49,654 bases of DNA from NCBI RefSeq assembly GCF_003011885.1, contig NZ_PXXO01000016.1:1-49654 (forward strand), in the 5' to 3' direction. This document shows, in pieces, positions 8,505-15,272 of this stretch. This stretch comes from Cyanobium usitatum str. Tous. Lineage in GTDB: Bacteria; Cyanobacteriota; Cyanobacteriia; PCC-6307; Cyanobiaceae. The notes under the pieces were generated by a model. It was not told the origin of the DNA. It did not search any database and saw only the letters and a program-made list of their open reading frames with translations. Positions within the stretch are counted from its first letter, which is position 1. Each line of letters starts with the position of its first letter. A program made the position numbers and the translations under genes.

Positions 8505-10052
8505 ATGGGCCGATTCAGCCCCCTGTCTGCCTTGTCGGATCTGCGCGAGACCCGTCTGGAGAAAGCCGCCGCCCTAGCTGCCCTCGGCCAGGGTCCTTAC
8601 GCCCTGCGCTTTGAGCCCAGCCACCGCACGGCGGCTTTGCAGCAGGACCATGCCGACCTGGCCAACGGTGAGGAGCGGCAACTGGAAGTGGCCGTGGCAG
8701 GCCGGGTGATGACTCGCCGCGTGATGGGCAAGCTCGCCTTCTTCACCCTGGCTGATGAAACCGGTCCGATTCAGCTGTTTATTGAGAAGGCCACCCTTGA
8801 GGCGTCCATGCCGGAGGATCCCGAGGCTTTCGCCCACCTCACCTCCTTGGTGGATGCTGGCGACCTGATCGGCGTGCAGGGCAGCTTGCGCCGCACCGAT
8901 CGTGGTGAGCTTTCGGTGAAGGTGAAGGGCTGGACCATGCTCACCAAATCGCTCCAGCCCCTGCCCGATAAGTGGCACGGCCTGGCGGATGTGGAGAAGC
9001 GCTACCGCCAGCGCTACCTGGATCTGATCGTGTCGCCCCAGACCCGCGAAACCTTCAGGCGCCGGGCCGTGGCTGTGAGTGCCATGCGTCGTTGGCTCGA
9101 TGAGCGCGAGTTTCTGGAGATCGAAACGCCGGTGCTGCAGAGCGTGCCCGGTGGTGCTGATGCCCGCCCGTTTGAGACGCACCACAACGCCCTCGATCTG
9201 CCCCTCACCCTGCGCATTGCCACCGAGCTGCACCTCAAGCGGCTGGTGGTGGGCGGCTTCGAGCGGGTCTACGAGCTGGGGCGCATCTTTCGCAACGAAG
9301 GGATCAGCACCCGCCACAATCCCGAGTTCACCTCGGTGGAGATCTACCAGGCTTATGCCGACTACACCGACATGATGGCGCTCACTGAGCAGCTGATTGC
9401 CCACGTGTGCCAACAGGTGTGCGGCACCACCCAGATCAGCTATCAGGGCACCGACATCGACCTGGCGCCCCCTTGGCGGCGGGCCACCATGCACGAGTTG
9501 GTGCAAGCCGCCACCGGCCTTGATTTCAATTCTTTTGCTAGCCGAGAGGCAGCGGCTGCAGCCATGGGAGCGCAGGGGCTGGAGGTGCCAGCCCTGGCCG
9601 ATTCCGTCGGCCGGTTGTTGGTGGAGGCCTTCGAGCAGCGGGTCGAGGCTGAGCTGATCCAGCCCACTTTCGTGGTCGATTACCCGGTGGAGAACTCACC
9701 CCTGGCCCGGGCCCATCGCAGCAAGCCCGGCATGGTGGAGCGGTTTGAGCTGTTCATCGTGGGCCGTGAAACCGCCAACGCCTTCAGCGAGTTGATTGAT
9801 CCGGTGGACCAGCGCCAGCGGCTTGAGGCCCAGCAGGAGCGCCGTGCTGCCGGCGACGACGAGGCCCAAGGCGTTGACGAGGACTTCATCCAAGCCCTGG
9901 AGGTGGGTATGCCCCCCACGGGCGGCCTGGGAATTGGCATTGATCGGCTGGTGATGCTGCTCACCGACAGCCCCTCGATCCGTGATGTGATCGCCTTCCC
10001 CCTCTTACGTCCGGAGGCCCGTCAGGAGGTTGGGCCTGGCGCAATGGGATAA
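8505..10052 (+). CDS. lysS: Lysyl-tRNA synthetase, class II
   Basis: A 515-residue class IIb aminoacyl-tRNA synthetase that charges tRNA-Lys. The N-terminal anticodon-binding OB fold spans about residues 60-160 ([21 protein letters not shown]). Motif 1 lies near [17 protein letters not shown], motif 2 is [16 protein letters not shown], and motif 3 is [14 protein letters not shown] near the C-terminus, ending [12 protein letters not shown]. Length is normal. The ATG at 8505 gives a plausible start; an internal alternative would begin closer to LRETRLEK. It sits 12 bases after the regulator gene. Confidence 0.96.
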   Translation: MGRFSPLSALSDLRETRLEKAAALAALGQGPYALRFEPSHRTAALQQDHADLANGEERQLEVAVAGRVMTRRVMGKLAFFTLADETGPIQLFIEKATLEASMPEDPEAFAHLTSLVDAGDLIGVQGSLRRTDRGELSVKVKGWTMLTKSLQPLPDKWHGLADVEKRYRQRYLDLIVSPQTRETFRRRAVAVSAMRRWLDEREFLEIETPVLQSVPGGADARPFETHHNALDLPLTLRIATELHLKRLVVGGFERVYELGRIFRNEGISTRHNPEFTSVEIYQAYADYTDMMALTEQLIAHVCQQVCGTTQISYQGTDIDLAPPWRRATMHELVQAATGLDFNSFASREAAAAAMGAQGLEVPALADSVGRLLVEAFEQRVEAELIQPTFVVDYPVENSPLARAHRSKPGMVERFELFIVGRETANAFSELIDPVDQRQRLEAQQERRAAGDDEAQGVDEDFIQALEVGMPPTGGLGIGIDRLVMLLTDSPSIRDVIAFPLLRPEARQEVGPGAMG

Positions 10053-10053
10053 T
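10048..10053 (+). promoter_or_regulatory. Candidate -10 element before the 87-residue protein
   Basis: GATAAT at 10048-10053 overlaps the lysS stop and precedes a short leader that holds a 4-bp hairpin (CCCC at 10073-10076 with GGGG at 10081-10084). No convincing -35 at 17 bases. Confidence 0.3.
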
Positions 10054-10095
10054 CCCTCTAGTAGGCAATCTCCCCCATCCGGGGTCAGCGATTCC

Positions 10096-10359
10096 ATGAG
10101 TGGCGAGCGCGTTGGTTTTCGCTTCAAACACGCGGATGCTGTGGTGAAGCGCAACCCCCAGGGTCGTTCGCGCCGGGGCTGGGTGATGGAGCCGGTGGAG
10201 CAGACCACCAGCCGCGGCACCAAGATGCCCGCCTACCGAATTCGTTGGCGGGATAGTGAACGTCCCGAGATCGTGCTGCAGCACATGCTGATCGCCGATC
10301 CCGACCCCACTCCGCCACCCGATGGTGTCAGCCTGGTGCCCCCGGCGCCCAAGGCTTGA
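10096..10359 (+). CDS. Conserved small cyanobacterial protein of unknown function
   Basis: An 87-residue soluble protein with a basic N-terminal half (RFKHADAVVKRNPQGRSRRGW), a central TTSRGTKMPAYRIRWRDSERPE and a Pro/Asp-rich tail. I recognise it as a type conserved in marine Synechococcus but know no function. The ATG at 10096 (MSGERVGF) is chosen over the longer frame from 10030, which would run through the end of lysS and the leader. No membrane segment or cysteine motif. It is downstream of lysS and convergent with the DUF218 gene. Confidence 0.75.
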   Translation: MSGERVGFRFKHADAVVKRNPQGRSRRGWVMEPVEQTTSRGTKMPAYRIRWRDSERPEIVLQHMLIADPDPTPPPDGVSLVPPAPKA

Positions 10360-10407
10360 ACGCCAAAAGGCTTGAAGGTCAACAGGCTGGACCACAAGCC
10401 AGCTCGA

Positions 10408-11232
10408 TTAACTCCAGCCCCGTAGCCGATAGATCGCCAGCCCCAAGTGCTCCTTCAGGGCCAAGGTGCTCAGGTAGAGCGCTTCGGCGTCGGGCAACAA
10501 ACTCTTGAGCGTGTTGCCCAAGGTGGGTTTGCCGTAGTGGGCACGATCCGGCAGTTGGTAGTCGCAGGCGACCGGCACCACCGTCAGGCCGCTGCGCCGT
10601 TGGAAGGTGGCCAGTGAGCGGGGCATGTGAAAGGCACTGGTGATCAGCAGAACCCGGGTCCAGCCCCGCCGCCGGCCCAGGGCGCCGATGTCGCGAGCCT
10701 CCTCGGCGGTGGTGCGGGAGCCGGGGTTGATCAGGATCCGATCGGCTGGCAGCCCCAGCTCCTCGGCCAGATCCCTGGCCCAGAGCGCTTCAGGTGGGGC
10801 GGGATCATGGCCAGTGAAGCTCACCCGTCCGCCGCTGGTCACCAGCAGGGGGGGGGCCCGGCGCACCAGTTGCACGCCGCGCAGGAGCCGGTCGCCCCCT
10901 TCCGCCACTTCGACACCCTGCCGGGGTGGCAGGGCCGGCCGCAAGCCGCCGCCCAGCACCACCACCGCGTCGGCCCGGGGCAGCTGCCGCGGGGTGAGCG
11001 CCGCCGCCCGATCCTCCAGGCCCCAGATCAGCTGGCGGCTGCTGAGCGGCATGGCACACAGCCAGATCAGTCCCACCCCCGTGCCACTTAGCCAGAGGCT
11101 GGCCTGACGCCGCCGGCGACTGCCTTGCTCCCTGCCTTTGGACGCCGCGGCCAGGCCCAGGAGTTGCAGCAGCAGCCCTAAACCCAGCGGGTAGAGCAGC
11201 AACGGCAGCAGTTTGGACAACAGAAAACCCAT
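10408..11232 (-). CDS. YdcF/ElyC/SanA-like DUF218 membrane protein
   Basis: A 274-residue protein with two N-terminal membrane segments (about 3-28 and 46-64) followed by a DUF218 domain. Domain landmarks are ADAVVVLGGGLRP, LLVTSGGRVSFTG, SRTTAEEARDI and LLITSAFHMPRSL. ElyC and SanA of E. coli, members of this family, affect cell-envelope integrity and undecaprenyl-phosphate metabolism; the catalytic activity is not established. A palindromic 39-bp element lies 46-84 bases upstream of its start. Confidence 0.85.
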   Translation of the reverse strand: MGFLLSKLLPLLLYPLGLGLLLQLLGLAAASKGREQGSRRRRQASLWLSGTGVGLIWLCAMPLSSRQLIWGLEDRAAALTPRQLPRADAVVVLGGGLRPALPPRQGVEVAEGGDRLLRGVQLVRRAPPLLVTSGGRVSFTGHDPAPPEALWARDLAEELGLPADRILINPGSRTTAEEARDIGALGRRRGWTRVLLITSAFHMPRSLATFQRRSGLTVVPVACDYQLPDRAHYGKPTLGNTLKSLLPDAEALYLSTLALKEHLGLAIYRLRGWS

Positions 11233-11277
11233 GGCGGCAGGTGGTTGGGCTGGGCGTCAGCGGCTGTGATTGTGGGC

Positions 11278-11316
11278 TCTCCAGGATTCTGTACAGCCTG
11301 TACGGAATACAGCAGG
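11278..11316 (+). repeat. Palindromic direct-repeat element, copy A
   Basis: A 39-base element with the core TGTACA (11290) and TGTACGGAAT (11299-11308). Its inner 23 bases (11286-11308) form an inverted repeat, ATTCTGTACAG and CTGTACGGAAT around one central base, with one mismatch. The element matches copy B at 17306-17344 in 30 of 39 ungapped positions and in the same orientation. It lies 3' of the ergothioneine operon and upstream of the DUF218 gene. Confidence 0.6.
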
Positions 11317-11361
11317 GCTCGGGCTTGGAACGCGTCGACCGGCGTAGCTCTGCCTTTGTTC

Positions 11362-11832
11362 TCAGCCCTGGTGCCGTCGCAACGCCTCCAGGGCTTGTTC
11401 GGCCTCGAAACTGGCCCAGTCCTGCTCCAGGCTGGAGGCCTTTGATGGGCGGGGACGGCTCTCCAGTTCGCGCAGATCGCGCTCCACGGCAGCGAAGCTC
11501 ACCCCCAGTTCCCCGAGGCGTTGCCAGCGCAGCCGGCCCTGTTCCATCAGGCCCAGTTGGTGGGCTTCAGCTCGCTCGGCCAGGGCTGTGGCGCCGGCGG
11601 CGCGGGCCTTGGCAAGCCGTTCCTGCCAGCAGCGGATTTCAGCGGCCAATTGCAGCAGGGCCTGGCGCTCCTGTTCCGCCTGCCTTTGCAACTGGCGCCG
11701 CTGCCCCGCCAGTCGGGCCTGGCGATCCCGCGCTTCCTGCTCGCCAAGCAGGGCTTCCTGGCTGGGGTTGGCGGCGAGAAAGGCCGCAAGTTGCTGATCC
11801 AGCTGCGCCTCCAGCTCGTCGAGCCAGCTCAC
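11362..11832 (-). CDS. Coiled-coil protein of the ergothioneine cluster (hercynine metabolism protein)
   Basis: A 156-residue Gln/Glu/Arg/Ala-rich protein with no membrane segment. Heptad-like character from about residue 25 to 125 (EARDRQARLAGQRRQLQRQ, then EIRCWQERLAKARAAG) predicts a long coiled coil. I recognise it as the protein that cyanobacterial annotations call hercynine metabolism protein, a name given by genomic neighbourhood only; no biochemical activity is known to me. Its ATG overlaps the stop of the upstream small gene (ATGA at 11829-11832), so the pair is probably translated together. It is the last gene of the egtB-egtD operon. Confidence 0.75.
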   Translation of the reverse strand: MSWLDELEAQLDQQLAAFLAANPSQEALLGEQEARDRQARLAGQRRQLQRQAEQERQALLQLAAEIRCWQERLAKARAAGATALAERAEAHQLGLMEQGRLRWQRLGELGVSFAAVERDLRELESRPRPSKASSLEQDWASFEAEQALEALRRHQG

Positions 11833-12065
11833 GGGGCGGGCTGCCCGGCGGGCGTGGTGATCAACGGCGCCTCGATCTCCTGCTCAAGCGGTGTGATCGC
11901 CGCTTCGCGGGAGCGCAGCAGCAGCTGGGTGAGTCGGGCGATTGCCCCCTCGCCCAGGTCCTGGCTGCCGATGCGATCAAAGGCGCCCCGATACAGCTCC
12001 TCCAGTTCGGCGATCAGACCCTCGCGCACCTGGCGCATGGCGGCCCGCTGCTCCTCACGACCCAT
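11829..12065 (-). CDS. Small protein of the ergothioneine cluster (hercynine metabolism small protein)
   Basis: A 78-residue, mainly helical, charged protein (MGREEQRAAMRQVREGLI...), without cysteines or membrane segments. The ATG at 12065 is chosen over the frame from 12140, which would read back into egtD; this start leaves 17 bases after the egtD stop. Small proteins of this kind accompany egtB/egtD in picocyanobacteria, and the family name reflects that neighbourhood. I infer a structural or regulatory partner of the coiled-coil protein with which it overlaps. Confidence 0.72.
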   Translation of the reverse strand: MGREEQRAAMRQVREGLIAELEELYRGAFDRIGSQDLGEGAIARLTQLLLRSREAAITPLEQEIEAPLITTPAGQPAP

Positions 12066-12082
12066 GGTTCTCCTGCCTGATT

Positions 12083-13048
12083 TCAGGATTCTGCCGTCAC
12101 CAGCAGGTGCAGCGAAAGGTCGTCGGCCGGATCGCTCCAACGGCCAGCGCCCCGCCAGCCGGCGCGGGCGGCGAGGGCGAGGAAGGCCACCGGGTCGTAT
12201 TTGACGCTGTACTCGGTGATCAGCGGCTCGCCCACCGCAAAGCTCCAGGCCTCCCCCGCCAGCTGCACGGTTTGCGCTTCGCGGCTCACCAGGGCCATGG
12301 CGATGCGGCTGTGCTCGGCTTGCCAGCGGGCGGAGTAGGCGAAGGCGTCGGGGTTGAAGCTGCCCGCCAGGTCGCGGTTGAGCCGTATCAGCAGGTTGCG
12401 GGCAAAGGCCGCCGACACGCCGGCGGCATCGTTGTAGGCGGCCTCCAACCGTGCCACGGCTTTGGGCTGGTCGATGCCGATCAGTAGCCTGGCGCCGGGG
12501 CCTAGCAGTTGGCCCAGCTGCAGCAGCAGCGCCTCCGCTTCCTCGGGGCTGAAGTTGCCGATTGAGCTGCCGGGATAGAAACCCAGGCGCCGCTGGCCGC
12601 TGAGTAAGGGGTGCTCGGGCAGCTGCCGCAGGGCGCTGTAGTCGCAGCAGATGCCGAGCACGGGCACTGCCGGGTGGCGCGCCTGCAGGGCCACGCAGCT
12701 CTGCTGAAGATGATCGGCGCTGATGTCGAGGGCTACATAGGCCGGTGGCTGCAGCGCCTCGAGCAGGGGCCCCACTTTGCGGGCATTGCCGGCGCCAAAT
12801 TCCACTAGCACCCCTTCCCCCAGGGCCGCCGCCAGCTCAGGCTCCCGCGCTTCCAGCAGGGCAGTTTCGGTGCGGGTGAGCCCGTATTCCGGCTGCTCGC
12901 AGATCGCCTCAAACAGCCGTGAGCCTTCGGCGTCGTACAGCAGCCAGGCCGGCAGCTGACGCGGTTGCTGGGCCATGCCCTCGCGCACCAGCCGCCGCAT
13001 GTCGGCCGGTTCGGGGTGGAGGTCGATCAGTTGCATGTCAGCCGCCAT
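12083..13048 (-). CDS. egtD: L-histidine N-alpha-methyltransferase EgtD
   Basis: A 321-residue SAM-dependent methyltransferase that trimethylates the alpha-amino group of histidine to give hercynine, the first step of ergothioneine synthesis. The family landmarks are visible: LLYDAEGSRLFEAICEQPEY near the N-terminus, the SAM-binding LVEFGAGNARKV, LGFYPGSSIGNFSPEEA, LLIGIDQPK, and LNRDLAGSFNPDAF in the substrate-binding part. Length is as expected. Its start overlaps the end of egtB by 11 bases on the same strand, so the two are cotranscribed. Confidence 0.95.
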   Translation of the reverse strand: MAADMQLIDLHPEPADMRRLVREGMAQQPRQLPAWLLYDAEGSRLFEAICEQPEYGLTRTETALLEAREPELAAALGEGVLVEFGAGNARKVGPLLEALQPPAYVALDISADHLQQSCVALQARHPAVPVLGICCDYSALRQLPEHPLLSGQRRLGFYPGSSIGNFSPEEAEALLLQLGQLLGPGARLLIGIDQPKAVARLEAAYNDAAGVSAAFARNLLIRLNRDLAGSFNPDAFAYSARWQAEHSRIAMALVSREAQTVQLAGEAWSFAVGEPLITEYSVKYDPVAFLALAARAGWRGAGRWSDPADDLSLHLLVTAES

Positions 13049-14189
13049 CCCGGGCTAGGCGTAGGCCAGCGGCTAGCCAGCGGCTCGCCGGTGGGTAGAA
13101 GTTGCGGTATGTGAGCCGTTCGTGGTCAGGCGGGGTGAGGAAGCAGCTGCCGCGCAGCACCATCTGGGAACTCATAAACTTGCCGTTGTATTCCCCCACC
13201 GCCCCGGCCGCCGGGGCGAAGCCCGGATAGGGCCTGTAGGGGCTGGCGCTCCACTGCCAGAGCACCCCGAAGGCCTGGTCAAGTTGGGGTGCCAGCAGCT
13301 CCCATTCGGCTTCGCCCGGCAGCCGGGCACCCGCCCAGCGGGCGTAGGCATCGGCTTCAAACCAGCTCAGGTGCCGCACCGGCAACTCGGGGCGCCGCGG
13401 CTGACGCCCCGCCAGTGAAAACTCGTCGCCGTCGCGCCAGTAGCGCGGCCCCCGCCAGCCCCGGGCCTGCACCACCGCCCAGCCCTCGCTCATCCACAGC
13501 TCCGGCCTCTTGTAGCCGCCATCGGCAATGAAGGCTGCAAATTCGCCGTTGCTCACCAAACGGGAGCTAAGCGCAAAGGGTTCGAGCCACTGGCGGTGCC
13601 TGGGCGCCTCGTTGTCGAAATGAAAGCTGCCACCTGGATGGCCGATCTCCACCAGCCCCCCCTCGTGCTGCAGCCAGGTGGGCTCTTGGGTAACGCTCGC
13701 CTGATAGGCAGCCTCCGGCTCTGGGCCATATTCCGGCTCGAGCGGGTTGCGGCTGAAGCCATCCAGCAGGTCCATCAGCAGCAGCTCCTGGTGCTGCTGC
13801 TCGTGCTGCAGCCCCAGTTCCACCAGTTCCAGCCGGGGATCGCCCGGCTCCAGCTGCTCCAGCAGGCTGAGCAGGGCCCGATCCAGCCGCTGCCGCCAGG
13901 CCAGCACCTCGGCCAGGGCCGGCCGGCTGAGCAGGCCCCGCTGGGGCCGGGGGTGGCGGGCTCCTACTGAGTCGTAATAGCTGTTGAAAAGAAAGCCCCA
14001 GGCCTCTGGCGACACGGGGCTGCGCAGCACAAACTGCTCAAAAAACCAGGTGGTGTGGCCCAGGTGCCACTTGGGCGGGCTGGCATCGGCCATGCCCTGC
14101 AGGCAGACGTCTTCGGGCTGCAGGGGAGCCACAAGCTCGAGGCTGCGTTGGCGCACCTGCGCGTAGCGCACCTTCAGCTCCTGCCCCAT
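13038..14189 (-). CDS. egtB: Ergothioneine biosynthesis sulfoxide synthase EgtB
   Basis: A 383-residue non-heme iron enzyme that joins a thiol donor to the imidazole of hercynine with oxygen, giving a sulfoxide. The N-terminal DinB-like domain carries WHLGHTTWFFEQFVL and the HEQQHQE signature (H-x3-H-x-E), which supplies iron ligands. The C-terminal formylglycine-generating-enzyme-like domain shows the usual PVRHLSWFEADAYARWAG, ARLPGEAEWE and LRGSCFL blocks, ending in LRLARDGG. No egtC-like amidotransferase or egtE-like lyase is present in the window, and cysK starts 81 bases away on the other strand. Together these favour, without proving, direct use of cysteine as sulfur donor. Confidence 0.93.
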   Translation of the reverse strand: MGQELKVRYAQVRQRSLELVAPLQPEDVCLQGMADASPPKWHLGHTTWFFEQFVLRSPVSPEAWGFLFNSYYDSVGARHPRPQRGLLSRPALAEVLAWRQRLDRALLSLLEQLEPGDPRLELVELGLQHEQQHQELLLMDLLDGFSRNPLEPEYGPEPEAAYQASVTQEPTWLQHEGGLVEIGHPGGSFHFDNEAPRHRQWLEPFALSSRLVSNGEFAAFIADGGYKRPELWMSEGWAVVQARGWRGPRYWRDGDEFSLAGRQPRRPELPVRHLSWFEADAYARWAGARLPGEAEWELLAPQLDQAFGVLWQWSASPYRPYPGFAPAAGAVGEYNGKFMSSQMVLRGSCFLTPPDHERLTYRNFYPPASRWLAAGLRLARDGG

Positions 14190-14241
14190 GCCGCTGCCGC
14201 CAATCTGGGGCTAATTCAGGCCCGACCTTAGGGACCTTGCC

Positions 14242-14247
14242 TACGAT
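14242..14247 (+). promoter_or_regulatory. Candidate -10 element of cysK
   Basis: TACGAT at 14242-14247, 23 bases before the cysK ATG, in the egtB/cysK divergent region. The same hexamer is proposed for the response-regulator gene. No clear -35. Confidence 0.3.
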
Positions 14248-14270
14248 CCCGCCACGCATCGCACGCGGAT

Positions 14271-15272
14271 ATGGCCGGCATCACTTCAGGGTTCGTGGGC
14301 GCCGTTGGCAACACGCCCCTGATCCGGCTCAATGCTCTGAGCGAGCAAACGGGCTGCGAGATCCTCGGCAAGGCCGAGTTCATGAATCCTGGGGGGTCGG
14401 TGAAGGATCGCGCCGCCCTGGGCATCCTGCTGGAGGCGGAGGAGCAGGGGCTGCTGCAGCCTGGAGGCACGGTGGTGGAGGGCACGGCCGGCAATACCGG
14501 CATCGGCCTCACTCACCTCTGCAACGCCCGCGGCTACAAGGCGTTGATCGTCATTCCCGACACCCAGTCGGCCGAGAAGATCGGCCTGCTGCGCAGCCTC
14601 GGCGCCGAGGTGCGCACGGTGCCGGCGGTGCCTTACCGCGACCCCAACAACTACGTGCGGCTTTCGGGCCGTATCGCTGCCGAAACGCCAGGGGCAGTGT
14701 GGGCCAACCAGTTCGACAACCTGGCTAACCGCCGCGCCCATTTCAACTCCACCGGCCCGGAGATCTGGCAGCAAACCGATGGGGCGGTGGATGCCTGGGT
14801 GGCGGCCACTGGCACCGGCGGCACCTATGCCGGGGTTGCCCTGTACTTGAAGCAGCAGAACCCAGCCGTGCGCTGCGTGCTGGCCGACCCCCACGGCAGT
14901 GCCCTACACAGCTGGGCCAGCCGGGGTGAGCTGGTCAGTGAGGGAAGTTCGATTACCGAGGGGATTGGCAACAGCCGCGTTACCGCCAACCTGGAGGGTG
15001 CTCCCATCGATGATGCCGTGCGCATCGACGACCAGACCGCGCTCGAGACGATCTATCAGCTGCTGTGGCAGGAGGGCCTGTTTATGGGCGGCTCGGTGGG
15101 CATCAATGTGGCCGCGGCGGTGGCAACGGCCCGGCGGCTTGGTCCTGGTCACACGATCGTGACCGTGTTGTGCGATAGCGGCGATCGCTACCGATCTCGG
15201 CTCTATGAAGCCGCTTGGCTGGCGGGCAAGGGGTTACACCAACCCCTGCGGCCCTCGCTGGAGGTGGGCTGA
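14271..15272 (+). CDS. cysK: Cysteine synthase (O-acetylserine sulfhydrylase)
   Basis: A 333-residue PLP-dependent fold-type II enzyme that makes cysteine from O-acetylserine and sulfide. The PLP lysine is Lys45 in NPGGSVKDRAAL; the asparagine loop is EGTAGNTGIGL, and the phosphate loop is TGTGGTYAGVA. The EGIG segment conserved in cysteine synthases is also present. Divergence from the ergothioneine operon over only 81 bases suggests a shared control region and a supply of cysteine to EgtB, which is inference. Its stop overlaps the kinase start by one base (TGATG). Confidence 0.93.
   Translation: MAGITSGFVGAVGNTPLIRLNALSEQTGCEILGKAEFMNPGGSVKDRAALGILLEAEEQGLLQPGGTVVEGTAGNTGIGLTHLCNARGYKALIVIPDTQSAEKIGLLRSLGAEVRTVPAVPYRDPNNYVRLSGRIAAETPGAVWANQFDNLANRRAHFNSTGPEIWQQTDGAVDAWVAATGTGGTYAGVALYLKQQNPAVRCVLADPHGSALHSWASRGELVSEGSSITEGIGNSRVTANLEGAPIDDAVRIDDQTALETIYQLLWQEGLFMGGSVGINVAAAVATARRLGPGHTIVTVLCDSGDRYRSRLYEAAWLAGKGLHQPLRPSLEVG

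Noticed and set aside
10345-10380. Short direct repeats AAGGCTTGAA near the end of the 87-residue gene
   Set aside because: Only two copies of ten bases, partly coding; likely a local duplication without evident function.
11290-11303. LexA (SOS) box reading of the GTAC palindromes, here and at 17318
   Set aside because: The cyanobacterial LexA motif, as I know it, spaces its two GTAC-like halves by four bases; both copies here have five, and copy B is not at a promoter.
15181-15188. HIP1 octamer GCGATCGC, also seen near 38026 and 47197
   Set aside because: Only about three copies noticed in nearly 50 kb, so no sign of the HIP1 enrichment known from many other cyanobacteria.
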